Positions 1-9,991 of a stretch of 30,000 nucleotides of DNA are shown one piece after another; position 1 is the stretch's first letter; every line of letters starts with the position of its first letter. Below the pieces are notes generated by a model. It was not told the origin of the DNA, ran no database searches, and worked only from the letters and a program-made list of their open reading frames with translations. The DNA comes from Nymphaea colorata (Eukaryota > Streptophyta > Magnoliopsida > Nymphaeales > Nymphaeaceae), in the NCBI RefSeq assembly GCF_008831285.2, contig NW_022204611.1, positions 1-30,000 of the forward strand, given 5' to 3'. The position numbers and the translations under genes are program-made.

Positions 1-96
1 CCCAACCCCAACCCCAACCCCAACCCCAACCCCAACCCCAACCCCAACCCCAACCCCAACCCCAACCCCAACCCCAACCCCCCCAACCCCAACCCC
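1..96. repeat. Telomere, C4A2 repeats
   Basis: The window opens with tandem CCCCAA units (15 AA dinucleotides), starting partway through a unit and ending at base 96. One unit is irregular: a run of seven C at 78-84 in place of four. C-rich strand 5' to 3' into the chromosome is the expected orientation of a left telomere. C4A2 is the telomere repeat known from oligohymenophorean ciliates such as Tetrahymena; hypotrichs use C4A4. Non-coding subtelomere is only about 110 bp before the first stop codon. Confidence 0.98.
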
Positions 97-207
97 GTGA
101 TGTTCGATGCAAATAGGGATGGTATGATGATGATATGTTCGCATGGGGATGGTATATTATATGCTTGCGGATGCGTGGCACAATATGAGCAAATGAGCAG
201 AGAGGGC

Positions 208-909
208 TCAGCAGCAATTCTTCTTCTTTTTTTACTCGTGCTGGAAGACAGAATTGGTGAGGGTGATTCTGGAATTGGGCAGGTTGTGAGCCATCGACAT
301 GGTCATCCTTTCCGGCTTCACTAGGTCCCGATAGTCCTTGGATATCTCGTAGAACTTGAACATGGTCTCTGCAGCCTTGTAGAAAAGCTCGTCCACTTTG
401 ATGCTCTCCTTGGCGGATGTCTCGATGAAGAAAGTTCCATTCACTGATTTCATGAACTAAAGCCCTCCTCTGCCTCCACCTCCCGCTCCAGGTCGCACTT
501 GGTGGCAATGACGAAGACGAAGGCCTTGTTGCTGCCCTTCTCGTAGAACTCCTCAAGCCACTGCTTCAAGCGCTAGAAGCTCTCGCGGTTGTCGATGGCG
601 TAGACCAGGAAGACTGCTGCGGCTCCTCTGTAGAAATTGTTGGTGATGGCCTTGTAGATGTCCTGGCCGCACTGCGTAATCGATTGGCTACTGTGTCCCA
701 AATCTGCAGCTGGACTGGCTCTCCGTCGACCACCACGATCTTGGAGGAGAAGTCCACACCCACCGTCACCTGGTATTCGTCTTTGAACTTGCCGTGGATG
801 TACTGATGGATCAGGGAAGTCTTGCCCGTGCCTGCGTATCCCTCCGCTTACCAGAGTCCCCGATCAGGATGATCTTGAAGCTGAGTCCCTTCTCCCCTCC
901 CTCGGCCAT
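208..909 (-). CDS. Rab-family small GTPase
   Basis: Membrane-traffic GTPase of about 220 residues, the usual Rab length. Visible motifs in order: P-loop GDSGTGKTSL; switch I region VTVGVDFSSK; Walker B/G3 as WDTCGQD (family norm WDTAGQE); G4 as TKCD (norm NKxD); G5 as ETSAK. Two 20-nt introns at 832-851 (inside the P-loop) and 672-691 (inside G3). TAA read as Glu near the end gives a lysine-rich tail finishing KKKKNCC then TGA at 208, a double-cysteine prenylation site that would be lost with TAA as stop. A frame break lies at the TTT at 459-461 (minus strand): one missing base restores EEGFEFMKSVNG, which fits family spacing between G4 and G5. Start is the ATG before AEGGEKG. The Rab subfamily is not assigned. 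It is the telomere-proximal gene. Confidence 0.9.
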
Positions 910-1047
910 CGCTCTAATCAGAATTATACACGCTATAAATTCGTCCCCCAGAATAGAGGGCGAGGAGGAGGGAGGAGGGCAGTACAGGTGAGAGGGGCGG
1001 TCTTTCGTGGGAATTATACTATTTGTGGATAATATTAGTTGTTGTTG

Positions 1048-1631
1048 ATGCCGCTCTCCTAGCTGCTGTCCAGCTTCAGACAGAAGCAGCTCTCCGCGCA
1101 GGACGTCTCCAACCTCTTGGCCACGATGAGGCAGGAGAGACTCAGCCAAATCCCCCTGTGGAGGGCCTCCACTTTCACCAGGCTCAGCTTCAGCACTGCC
1201 AGACTGCAGGGCTACCTGGTCATCATCGCAGGACTCCTCTTCATCCCCGCAGCCATATACGATAAGTACCAGGAGGACCCTGCCAAACTGCCGAGACTGA
1301 TCGCCTATACCCCTATCGCCACTCTCTTCGTCCTGGCGCCCATGTACCTCTACCGAAGATCCGCCAAGAGCATCCTCACAGCCATCAACTACAACGTGAC
1401 TGAGAGGGCGTTTTAGCTGCACACCTTCTCCAACAAGGTGGTGAAGGTGGCATCACAGGACATGCGCGTACTCTACAACCCCCAAAACCCAAAGTGGTCC
1501 ACTAAATATCGCTGGTTTAAAATTAAAAAAAGAACCGAGTGTTCAAAATTGAAGGATACGGGGAGTGGTAGTCGCCGGAGCTGTTCAGGTTCATTACTGA
1601 GCGCGGAGACATCCGGGAAGAGATACTGTGA
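1048..1631 (+). CDS. Small two-helix membrane protein, possibly mitochondrial, unknown family
   Basis: About 194 residues starting MPLSELLSSFRQ. Basic N-terminal part, then two hydrophobic segments (LQGYLVIIAGLLFIPAAIY near residue 55 and LIAYTPIATLFVLAPMYLY near residue 85), followed by a soluble C-terminal domain with NPKWSTKYRWFKI and a tail ending REEIL before TGA at 1629-1631. In-frame TAGs near residues 5 and 123 and in the C-terminal domain are read as Glu. The frame breaks at the A7 run 1525-1531; one extra A gives a continuous reading through KIEGYGEWESPELFRF. No 20-nt intron repairs it. The arrangement resembles small inner-membrane proteins of the TMEM186/TMEM223 type, but I cannot assign a family. 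Divergent from the Rab gene (138 bp gap) and convergent with NDUFA9 (75 bp gap). Confidence 0.65.
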
Positions 1632-1706
1632 TGGTTGTACATACTTATGCTGTAATGTAATGGTTTGTGCTGTAGTGGTTTATGGCGGATATGGTACTGG
1701 CATCAC

Positions 1707-2860
1707 TCAGTTGTCGTAGTCCTCGTCCAGCTCGCGATAGTAAGCGATGTATTCCCTGAGCAGTTCGAAGATGCCGCTCTTGAAGCTGATGGGCTCCACC
1801 AGCAAGTCCTCAATCGTCTTGTATTTGTCGCTCTTCACCACTTCCTCGATTTGCCCTACTTTAGGGAATGCCTACGCTTGCGGAGCAGCTACAGACTGAA
1901 GTGGGGCCAGTTGTAGATGTACTTGCCCACCACCTTCAGCGGTCTGGGTTCAGGTATGCGATTTTGGGACGCACTCTCATGATGTTGAACATGATCTCGT
2001 AGACGTCCAGCATCGAGAGCACGTGAGGTCCTCCCAATTCGTAGGTCTGTCCCTTGGAGTGCTCCAGCTTGAGGGCGTTGAGGACGGCCTTGGCAACGTC
2101 GTTCTCCTTGATCGGCTGCTTCTTGGTGGTGGAGTCGTCGTAGACGATCACGAACTTGTTCCAGAAGAAGTTGAGCTGGCCTCGGATGATGGAGGCGAAG
2201 TTGTCGTTGAGGCCGAAAACTGGGCAGGGACGCATAATCGTGACGTTGGGGAATGCCTTTTTGACGATTTCTTCGGCTTGATACTTGGTTTGGAAGTCGA
2301 GCGAGGGCGAATCGGGGGCGGCTCCAGCTGCTGAGAAGTGAATGAGGCGATGGACGCCATGTTGGCGCAGGCCTTGGCGATTCTTTCAGCCACTTCGATA
2401 TTGATGAACTCGAAATCCTCCCGCTTCTTGAGTTTATGCCTGGGGCCGAGCAGGTTCACGACCACATTCGAATTGCGCACCATCCGTTCGATCTGGTCCT
2501 GGTCCTTGTAGTTCATGCTCCAGTCGATCCACGTGCGGTCTTCATCGAGGGAGAGCTACTGGTGGGGCCGGTTGTGCGCAGGTCCTTGAGGTGTTCTGAG
2601 TGTCGAAGTTGTGTTCGAGACTGAGGGGGAGGACGAGGCTGCTGTTGGCGAGTCCGAGTTCTGCGGCGATGGGTCTGCCGAGGTTGCCTGTATGGGTTCA
2701 ACTGTACCGGATGCGCCGAAGATGGTGGCTCTGATTCCGGAGTAGAGTGGTTTTTCGAGTAGTCCATGGTGCCGTCCCTGACGCCGGCGTCGTAGACGAA
2801 CAGCTTCTTCTCGATGGCGAACTCGAACCTAATCGAGCAGTTCGCGATATGTCGCAGCAT
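1707..2860 (-). CDS. NDUFA9: NDUFA9-like (39 kDa) complex I subunit, SDR-type
   Basis: Atypical short-chain dehydrogenase of mitochondrial complex I. Visible: nucleotide-binding RATIFGASGNLGRPIA, then SNVVVNLLGPRHKLKK, the GVHRLIHFSAAGAAPDSPS segment, TKYQAEEIVKKAFPNV, MRPCPVFGLNDNF and YELGGPHVLSMLDVYEIM, all in family order. Predicted length is about 358, close to the family. Introns of 20 nt: 2778-2797 (least certain, GTC start), 2688-2707, 2540-2559, 1856-1875. Frame breaks of the one-missing-base type occur at 2357-2358 (GG) and 1941-1942 (CC, minus), and an unresolved one lies between about 2590 and 2630. Without the first intron a further missing base would be needed near A5 at about 2752. 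Stop is TGA 1707-1709. Identification is firm; the exact protein is not. It could also be an inactivated copy, but the conserved residues are kept. Confidence 0.85.
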
Positions 2861-3103
2861 TAATAAAATCACAACAATTATCAAATAACATACACCCAGA
2901 AACACCCCGCATCGAGCAACCTGCCATATAGGGGATTTGAATTAATTGAGAAGATATAATAGAGGGATAAGATTAGGAGATGTGAATGGGGGAAATGGCT
3001 AATAATCAACATTGGATGATAGGGATTCAATTGTATGCTTTGCTTATGTTTTTCTTGATGTTTTGATGATAATATAATTGGAATAATATTAATATATATC
3101 GTA

Positions 3104-4397
3104 TCACTCTCGGAAGAGTGCTTCATCGTAGGACTATTTCTTCATGGTTTCTGGCATCGGCACGAACATGATCCTCATCTCAATTTCGCTGTCCTCGACT
3201 GAATTACGAAAAAGGTACAAAATTTAATTTCATCCTCGTGGCCCTCACTGGACCTGCGCGAAAACAGCGAGGTCCGCTTCTTCATCAGCGACGGGTGGAT
3301 CGCTGCATCCATCTCCTCCAGCAGGCCAAGCTCCTCCAGTCTCTGCTAGAAACAGACCACCGGCTCTCTCCGCTCCTCCAGACTTTCGTGGCGACTGAAG
3401 AGGCGTTCCTATTTCTCGTCCAGCATGGGCTCGTCGTAGAAATCAGGCTGCGACTTAGTCCTCACGATGATGGGAGAGATGATCTTCTTGTGGTGCGGCT
3501 GCATAGTGCGGGGAAGTACAGGTTCGAGAGGCGGGGTGCGGTGGATGTCATCCTCTGAGTCCTCTTCGGAGTCGAAGTTGCTCTTGGAGTCGACGAAGGA
3601 GTTCGAGGACTGCGAGAAGCAGTCGTTGGAGATGGCTCGCTTGACCTGGCTGTTCTTGGGGACCTCGAGGGTGTCGTAGTTGTGGGTGGACGTCCTCCTG
3701 AACTTCTTCGGCTTGCGCTTGTAGGTGCGGTTGAAAGAGACAATGTCCGTGATCAGGTCCCTCGCCAGCTGCTCGCCCTCCGCACTGAGAGCCTCCTACG
3801 ACTAGTACGAAAACATGAGGATTCTGTTCTTTAGTCCTGCGTAGAGGTGGAAAATACGAGAAGCTGCCTCAGACATTTCTGCGTCGCACATTGGCTATGT
3901 CTTGAACCTCTCCTCGCAAGCTTCGAGGATCTTGTAAAGGACCTTCGTCTGTATCTCCCTGATCTCTTTTTTAAACCCTTCTTGGATGATCTTGTTCAGT
4001 CGACGCAAAGACTTCCGCAGCTTCGAGAAGAAGTGATTCTTGACACTATTATCAGTTCTATGTATATTTGTTCGTACCTGCCGATTCCTAGCCGATGACT
4101 GATGATGGCCCATTTATTGCCAAGTTGGTCATGCAGTTCAAACAATTTTTTTTCTTCTGCGTGGGTCCAATCTTCGCGATTGAGTGCGGGGTCGAGGTGG
4201 TTATTGTATCTGTTTTGATGAAATGGCTACCGTTCGCGGCACTGCTTGCCGGTCCTGCCCTCGAAGCCGTAGTCCAGCCACAGTTGTTCGGCGATTAGGC
4301 TCCACTTGTTGAGACGCATTCCCTCGTATAGCCGCTTCAAGGCACGGTCCTCCTCCTACGTCCATGCTCGCTTTCCTAACCCTCTTTTCCCTATCAT
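3104..4397 (-). CDS. R2R3-type MYB DNA-binding protein
   Basis: Probable nuclear transcription regulator, 410 residues. It starts MIGKRGLGKRAWTEEEDRAL, so the first MYB repeat begins at about residue 10 (W-T-E-E-E-D, the first E encoded by TAG at 4356-4358). The repeat runs to GKQCRERYNNHLDP; the second runs from REDWTHAEEKKLFELHDQLGNKW to GRTDNSVKNHFFSKLRK. Helix-turn-helix tryptophans and the NSVKNHF recognition helix are intact. The remaining 290 residues are charged and low in complexity, with serine-rich and acidic patches. Introns: 4210-4230 (21 nt, at the end of the first repeat), 4058-4077 (20 nt, at GR/TDN in the second), 3199-3218 (20 nt, near the C-terminus). No frame breaks. Start chosen because the frame upstream of this ATG has a TGA and the ATG sits just before the domain. 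Confidence 0.92.
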
Positions 4398-4757
4398 CGA
4401 ACAAACAAATATAATGCCAAATTGCATCCCAACGATTAACAATACCCAAAAAAAGTCCAACGTTTTCAACTCATACCCCGTGCCATGGATCCTTAAACCA
4501 TGTGCAAATCCACTCGTTAAAGAGGATTATTCAGTATTATCATTTTCACGATCGTTTTGGAATGTTATCTATCTATCTGCATTTTTCGAAAGGAAATGCT
4601 TGATTGTGGGGTAATTAAGTGGCGGAAGAGCGTGGAAGAGAAGAGGAATTAAAATAGGGGGAGTGTAGATTGTAGATTATTGATGCTTCTGTTGAAGTCT
4701 GATCGGTAATGATCGTGATGAGTAAAGGGGATATAAGTGACTTATTATGCATCAGGT
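4398..4757. other. AT-rich intergenic region, nothing recognised
   Basis: 360 bp between the start of the MYB gene and the stop of the 4758-5698 gene, both on the minus strand. AT-rich and without a conserved protein, tRNA-like fold or repeat that I can see. It must hold the MYB promoter at its left side and the 3' end of the next gene at its right. Confidence 0.6.
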
Positions 4758-5698
4758 TCAAGGGTGCCTGCGGAAATACTTCTCATCGCACATCTCCTCT
4801 CTGTTGTCGATCGGCCTATGCCTGGAGAGAGCCTCCTCCACCTTCTTCAGCTGCTGGTCCTCCCTTCGCTTGCTGGCTGCGAAATCCTTGAGTCTCTCGC
4901 GTTCCTCCCTTACTCCCCTCCAGAAATATTAATTTTCCTTCAGAATGCGGTTGTCCAGCTGGCCAGGGTCAGCCCTCCCATTCCCCGGATAGAACTGCAG
5001 CTGCTGTGGGGAGGGGTTTCGGCGGGTCAGGTATTCTCCCCTGGCTACCTTCACGGGCTCGTAGGCGGGAGATTCGTCCGTGAGTGCCTTGGGGATGGTC
5101 TTTCCGTTCTTTTTGTAGTCGACGAGGCAGCTGTAGTTGCCCTGGTCGAAGAGCATTTTCTGGTAGGTCTTGCTGACCTTCTACCCGCTGGGCGCTTCAG
5201 GGTCGTCCTGGTAGCGGTGGGTGGTGGGCTTGCGACCGATGATCTTTTCGAAGTCGAGGGACATTCTTGGTCTGTGGCTGGTGATGAAATAGTTATTAAA
5301 CTGCTCCTAGTTACGGTAGACCTGCCGATTGCGCTAGAAATCACTCCTCGCCAACATCTTTCGCATGTCCACCGTTTTGGCCTTGTTTCTAGATAGTTCA
5401 CGATATACGTCCTGGCAGTGTAGCTAGTTTCGATTTAATCCTGATCATCTCTCATCTTCTTGTGGAAGAAGTCAAGATCATTGGTAACTTTGGTATGCAA
5501 CCGTTCATCTGAGCTGATAAATGACTCGCCCACTCTCGACTCTATGGTTTCCTTGGTGGCCAGCGGCATTCTGCGTTCGATCTCCTGCATGTGCTCCAGC
5601 TGGTTGAGCTTGGGGATGTCGAAGTATCTGCGACTGCGCTTGATTGCGTTGCTGGCGATGAAATGCCGCTCCACATGCGACACTGGCTGCTCTGACAT
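4758..5698 (-). CDS. Unknown charged soluble protein (306 aa)
   Basis: Not recognised. 306 residues from MSEQPVSHVERHF to a C-terminal FRRHP before TGA 4758-4760. One 20-nt intron at 5389-5408 joins TSYTART to NKAKTVDMRK. No signal peptide or membrane segment. The protein is rich in R, K, E, D, Y and P, with a helical N-terminal part, a central stretch around SLDFEKIIGRKPTTHRYQDD, a Pro/Gln patch NPSPQQLQFYP, and a helical, coiled-coil-like end (REERERLKDFAASKRRED). In-frame TAA/TAG codons are read as Glu. Composition resembles axonemal or microtubule-associated ciliate proteins, but that is only inference. Start chosen at MSEQP; an in-frame ATG 33 bp upstream adds only a hydrophobic AT-rich leader. 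Its start lies 29 bp from the upstream UPF0598 stop. Confidence 0.75.
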
Positions 5699-5727
5699 CA
5701 ATAAAATTATTATACAAAACCAACCCA

Positions 5728-6270
5728 TCAACCACCAGACCCGATCACGTGCTCCTCCTCACCGTAACGCAATTTAAGCCCCTCCTCGCAGGCCACCACC
5801 AACGGCAGCAGGGAAGCAGTCAGATGATTTGAAAAAATGCCGATGAGGGTGGTGTGAGCTGTCTCGAAGGGGTAACAGAAGAGGCCCTCTGCGTTGGTGT
5901 GCAGCTGGCTGGGCTGGAATGGGACTTTGAGACCGAGCGAGAACTCCAGATGTCCTTCTGCCAGGGCGGTGAAGATGATGGGAGAAATGGAATATCTGAG
6001 GTAGTTGCGCTCTCCCCAGAACTCGCCCATGTAGGGGTAGGCCTGGCCATGCTCTCCCTTGTTTTAACGCAGCGAATGGTAGAATTTTTCGATGAACTTG
6101 CGGTCCCTGATTTGGTTCTTGGGGTTGCGGTGGACCTGGTCATCGTCAAAGTACATGAGTCCTTGAAAGTCGACCCAGAATTTATACTAATTGACGACCA
6201 CCTTGGCGAAGCTGCGGGCGAGGGTGGTGGAGAGCGCGAGGGGGCGGGTGCGATTATTATAAAAAATCAT
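5728..6270 (-). CDS. UPF0598 (C8orf82/DUF4505)-like mitochondrial protein
   Basis: 180 residues, no intron. The first 25 residues are basic, hydroxylated and lack acids (RTRPLALSTTLARSFAK), as in a mitochondrial targeting peptide. The body follows the UPF0598 pattern: NEYKFWVDFQGLMYFDDD (family YFYYIDxQGxLFLDD), a KFIEKFYHSLREN segment (family FFxRLRxN), the YPYMGEFWGERNYLRYSISP block (family FPYxSxCGRERNFxRCxxxP), then PIIFTALAEGHLEF and VPFQPSQLHTNAEGLFCYP. Function of the family is unknown. TAG/TAA at NEY and LREN are read as Glu. Start is the only available ATG, just 11 bp from the divergent start at 6282, which implies a shared compact promoter. Confidence 0.75.
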
Positions 6271-6281
6271 AATTATTATTT

Positions 6282-7399
6282 ATGATGATCCGGCAAGCAC
6301 TGAGAACGGGAACACGCCTCACCGCCCTCGCACGCTTCAACTTCTCCAACCCTTTCTTCAGCAAGGTCGACGCGCCCGTCCCCACCGCAGTTGAGCCACG
6401 CACAGAGCACAAGTTTGCAGTGGAGAAGGGGAAGGAAGGCAGGGAACGGGAGAATAGAGAGGGCGCCAAGGAGGCACTCGCTGCTCTGGTCGACAAGATC
6501 AACGAATCTAACAAGTACTTCTTGGGAGTGAAGCTCAACACCAACTACTTGAAGGTCAACAAAGAGGTCAAATATGAGGAAGTAGCTAAGCTCACTGCTG
6601 ATAAGGCTGCAGTCAACGATCTTCCCATCGAAATATCAAAGAAGAATGCAGATCTGGAGGCCTTTGAGAAGGCCAGTCAGGAGGCAGCTTTAAGCCAAAA
6701 ATCAGGACAGATAGTCTTCTCCCGTGCCCGCCTATAGCCCACTCTGCAGCAAATGCAGAAGATCGTAAAGGATTTCATCGTGGGGATCGCCAAAAAGGGA
6801 AGACTGAGCAACGTGGAGCCTAACTTCCACATCCAGTGCATAAAGACAATGAATTCCTTGGATTCTAAGCTGCAGCTGAACCTATCCAACGAGTAGGCGA
6901 TGCCTTAGGTGCGGATCAAGAGCGTAACGCTGCTGAAGGGACTCACTGCATACCGGAACGACAATTATTCTACTGATTCCTTTGAGAAAAATGAGTCTGA
7001 GCTGAACGATGGCATCATCACCTACAAGCTCTACCGCCAGCTGAAGGAAGAATACCCTGAAGTCGAGTGGTTCTCAACCAAGCGAATCAACGCTCGCTTC
7101 TAATTGCTTGTCAAGGGAGGGCCCACCATCACTGTCCTGGAAAGCGGTAACAACATCGGCTCTACCAGCAACATCGTCCACAGCGTGGTGATTGAGACCG
7201 ATCTGATCCCTCCTCCTCCGAATGCAGAGTTCCAGCTCTCTGCTGAGCAATTGTACGATTGTATTTATTGAGTTTGCGGAGTTATCGTTTGGACTACAAG
7301 TCGCTGATGCTGACCAACTTCGACCGCAAGAACCAGTTCTACCCGCTCACTTACACCGAGGCCGAGAAGAAGAGCGTGCTTGTTAATAGAATCCTATGA
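6282..7399 (+). CDS. Probable mitochondrial protein of unknown family (365 aa)
   Basis: 365 residues. N-terminus MMIRQALRTGTRLTALARFNF is a strong mitochondrial presequence: arginines spaced along an amphipathic helix with no acid. Then a charged helical region (about residues 45-150), a segment QQMQKIVKDFIVGIAKKGRL, and a C-terminal region with LLVKGGPTITVLESGNNIGS and LDYKSLMLTNFDRKNQFYP. One 20-nt intron at 7253-7272, four in-frame TAG/TAA codons read as Glu, stop TGA 7397-7399. No family recognised; candidates are ciliate-specific subunits of the respiratory chain, ATP synthase or mitoribosome, which is inference from targeting only. Divergently paired with the UPF0598 gene, also mitochondrial. 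Confidence 0.75.
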
Positions 7400-7495
7400 T
7401 TTACTGGGCAAAGATGATGGAGTATGGGGGTGGGTATGGGAAAGTTCGCTCATTTTTCACGACTTGAATTTTGCGCAATTATTGCTTTGATTCAG

Positions 7496-8322
7496 ATGCA
7501 GACTTAAACCGTCCGAAGGGAGGAAAGGATGATGGCCAATAGCTACCGTGAGTTTTCCAGGAAGAGATACGCAGAGCTCAAGGAGACCCACAAGGGCAGG
7601 ATGAGGGAAACTGAGATCATCCAGAAGATCATCCGTGAATGGGATGATATGAAGATGTCCAAGCGGGGCAGGTCAGGCATGTACTTTTCTCCATTTACAG
7701 CAGGAGCATGTAGCCGCCCTCTACTCCTATGCGTGAGGAGAAGATGATGGAGATGGACGTGAAGATGAAATCCAAGCTCAAATCCACCAGTGCCAAAAAG
7801 GAAGAAATGGCTGAGAAGATGAAGGAGGAGATGATGATGGTCAACGTGCAGCCCTTCGATGCCGCCATGTCCATGCCCATGAGTGACCAGAAGCCCAAGA
7901 CCAAGATGATCCAGAAGGGAAGAAAGATGAACACCTACATCAGCTTCTACAAGGAGAATTACGCCCACATGATGAAGATGCACCCCTCCTGGACCCCCAT
8001 CCAGATCACCCAGATCGTCAAGTTGATGTGGCAGCGCGAGAAGACCATGCGCGGCATGAGCAAGATGAAGGCCTTCAGGACCGCTCCCACCAAGACCATG
8101 ACTGGCCGCATGTTCTTCAAGCGCTTCAAGATGAGAGGGGGCATGAGTGCCGAGTAGGTGATGGAGAAGTGGAAGCATCTGCCGATGGATTCCAGGAGGA
8201 TGTACGAGTGCAGCGGCAACCCTGACGGCATGCCCAAGAGAGAGAAGGAGATGAACATGATGATGACCAGGTCGATGAGGATGATGAACGGCGCTCTCAG
8301 CGATATCCTCATGAAGAAATGA
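7496..8322 (+). CDS. Methionine-rich HMG-box protein
   Basis: Chromatin-type DNA-binding protein of 268 residues (257 if ATG 7529 is used). First HMG-like segment: MANSYREFSRKRYAELKETH through IIQKIIREWDDMKMS (about residues 13-55). Second: KMNTYISFYKENYAHMMKMHPSW through IVKLMWQREK (about 137-170). A third, shorter segment MTGRMFFKRFKMRG through EEVMEKWKHLPMDSRRMYE follows. One 20-nt intron at 7681-7700 joins the two parts in frame. About 45 residues are methionine, many in MM or MMM, mixed with lysine and glutamate. TAG in SAE-TAG-VME is read as Glu. Start is uncertain: 7496 is the first ATG after AT-rich sequence; 7529 and 7532 are in frame and sit at the domain edge. Stop TGA 8320-8322. 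Confidence 0.8.
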
Positions 8323-8524
8323 ACATGATCCAAAGCATTATTATGAGTAAAAGTCAAATACTATCTTATATCGACTTATTCTATATCTCCGTATGCATTT
8401 TGATCAACAGTAAACAATTTTCCCCAAAGTTTCCAACCCTTTCTTCATGCATTTTTCCCACTTTCTGTGTTAAAATTTATTGTGAGGGCAATGATTGGCA
8501 GCTGAAAAGAACTATAATTAAAGT

Positions 8525-9942
8525 ATGAAGGCTAATATCCTCTTTTTAGCTGAATTATATGTGGGAAAGTGTAAAATCGGCTATCAACTGCCCAACAAAA
8601 TCAGTCTCTCCTTTCGCATAGGTACGCCAGCTTAAACAAAGGCAAAAATATGGTCCAGTCAACCCAAACCAGAATAGCAAAGGATGGAGAAATCGATATC
8701 GATACCACTCTGCAACTCAATATCGACCAACTCGCCCTGGACACGCAAAGAGTATCCTTCCATGCAATGTAGAGCTCACTTACTCTCTCTTCCATCGCTG
8801 CTAATGGTCAAATAACAGTAATCGGGATGGCTCTGATTCCCCTCTCCAAAGAAGTCACCACGCTGTCCAGAAAGTTCAAATTGACGCAATGTCCTGACAA
8901 AAACGCAGAAGTAGAGATCAATTTGAACGTATCCCCTCTCGATTCGCTAATTTCTCCTCCCTAGGGCAACAACTTCGGGACCACCATGCGATCCTCCGGA
9001 GTTTCCAGTAGCCGTTCAATAATGGAAATGCAGGATTTCGATAGGAAAGTCATCAGTCCTCCCCGTCTCTTCAATATGGCAGAGAAAGATCATAAATTAA
9101 TGCCACCAAAGCCCAAATCTGCCAAGGAGGTGCCCACTCCCACCGAAGACCTTAGGGAAAGCGTAAGCAAATTGCAAAGCGAATGTTAGTGTCTCAAAGA
9201 ATTGCTTAAGGTTGAAATAAAGAAAAGCGATGCTTCTAACAGACTAATAGACTCTTTGGTGAGTGCTCTGGAGGAGGTCAGTAGCAGTTCCCTGCAACGC
9301 AACGACCTTGACGAAACTCTTCTGCTCGAAGGCATCGACAAAGACGACACAATCGACAAGATCTGCCAACGAAACGCAGAGCTGGAAAAGGAAGTTGCCA
9401 CGCTCCACTCCGTCATCGAGCAGCTCAAAAAATAGAATAAAAATCTGCTGAAAACCAACTAAAGCACGCGCATTAGCAGCAGAGAGGCATTCAATAGCTT
9501 GAAGGAAATTGCTCCAAGGCAGGAAACGATTGGGGACAGCAGTAAAAAGGTAGACAAGCTGGCATCAGAAGTGGCCCAAGTCGAGGCGGAACTGCTCGAA
9601 AAAGTATAATAGATTTAGCGGTTCAAGCGAAAGATGAAAATGGGAGCCAAAATCCCCGCCCTTTAATCCTCCCAGTTCTAAAAGCAAAGCAGTCCGATCG
9701 CCAACGTGAAGCAGGCAGTCGACCGTATAATCCACGACAACAGGGAGCTAATGAAGGCGATCCTCCGTTTCATCAAGCACGAATCCGACCTCCAAAGCGA
9801 CGGCTTTTTGGGCAAGGTAAGGCAGAGGATCGACCGTACGTTCGGCAGTCTGATCGCCAAGAAGATGAACAGAGACATAATCCTCTACGAGAAGGGGTAG
9901 CTGGTGAAGGGGATTGAAGAGCTTTGGCAAAAATGCAGCTGA
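8525..9942 (+). CDS. NT-C2 domain and coiled-coil protein
   Basis: 465 residues. The N-terminal 140 look like an N-terminal-type C2 domain: AELYVGKCKIGYQLPNKISL, SFRIGKNMVQSTQTRIAKDG, then repeated beta-strands (TTLQLNIDQLAL, ITVIGMALIPLS, EVEINLNVSPL). This fold is used for membrane or protein docking in EEIG1-like proteins. A Ser/Pro-rich linker (GTTMRSSGVSSSRS) follows, then long heptad-like helices from about residue 205 (ESVSKLQSECECLKELLKVE; ICQRNAELEKEVATLHSVIE) and a basic helical C-terminus. One 20-nt intron at 8622-8641 in the C2 domain. Many TAA/TAG codons in the coiled coil are read as Glu, which suits that fold. Stop TGA 9940-9942. Partner and site of action unknown. Confidence 0.75.
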
Positions 9943-9991
9943 CTGCATACCGATATATATGATCATTCTCATTCATTAAGGCGCACCATAG

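Noticed and set aside
1-96. Tandem repeat considered as CRISPR or satellite
   Set aside because: 6-bp C4A2 units without spacers at a sequence end are a ciliate telomere.
97-324. Open frame on + next to the telomere (75 codons)
   Set aside because: Overlaps the Rab 3' end and the repeat-like subtelomere; no start context or family signal.
457-479. 23-nt intron in Rab as a fix for the frame break
   Set aside because: It would delete about eight residues between G4 and G5 that the Rab fold needs. A single missing base in TTT fits the family spacing.
7543-8178. Open frame on - (211 codons) rich in His and Leu
   Set aside because: Antisense shadow of the Met-rich HMG gene; CAT runs are the reverse complement of ATG codons.
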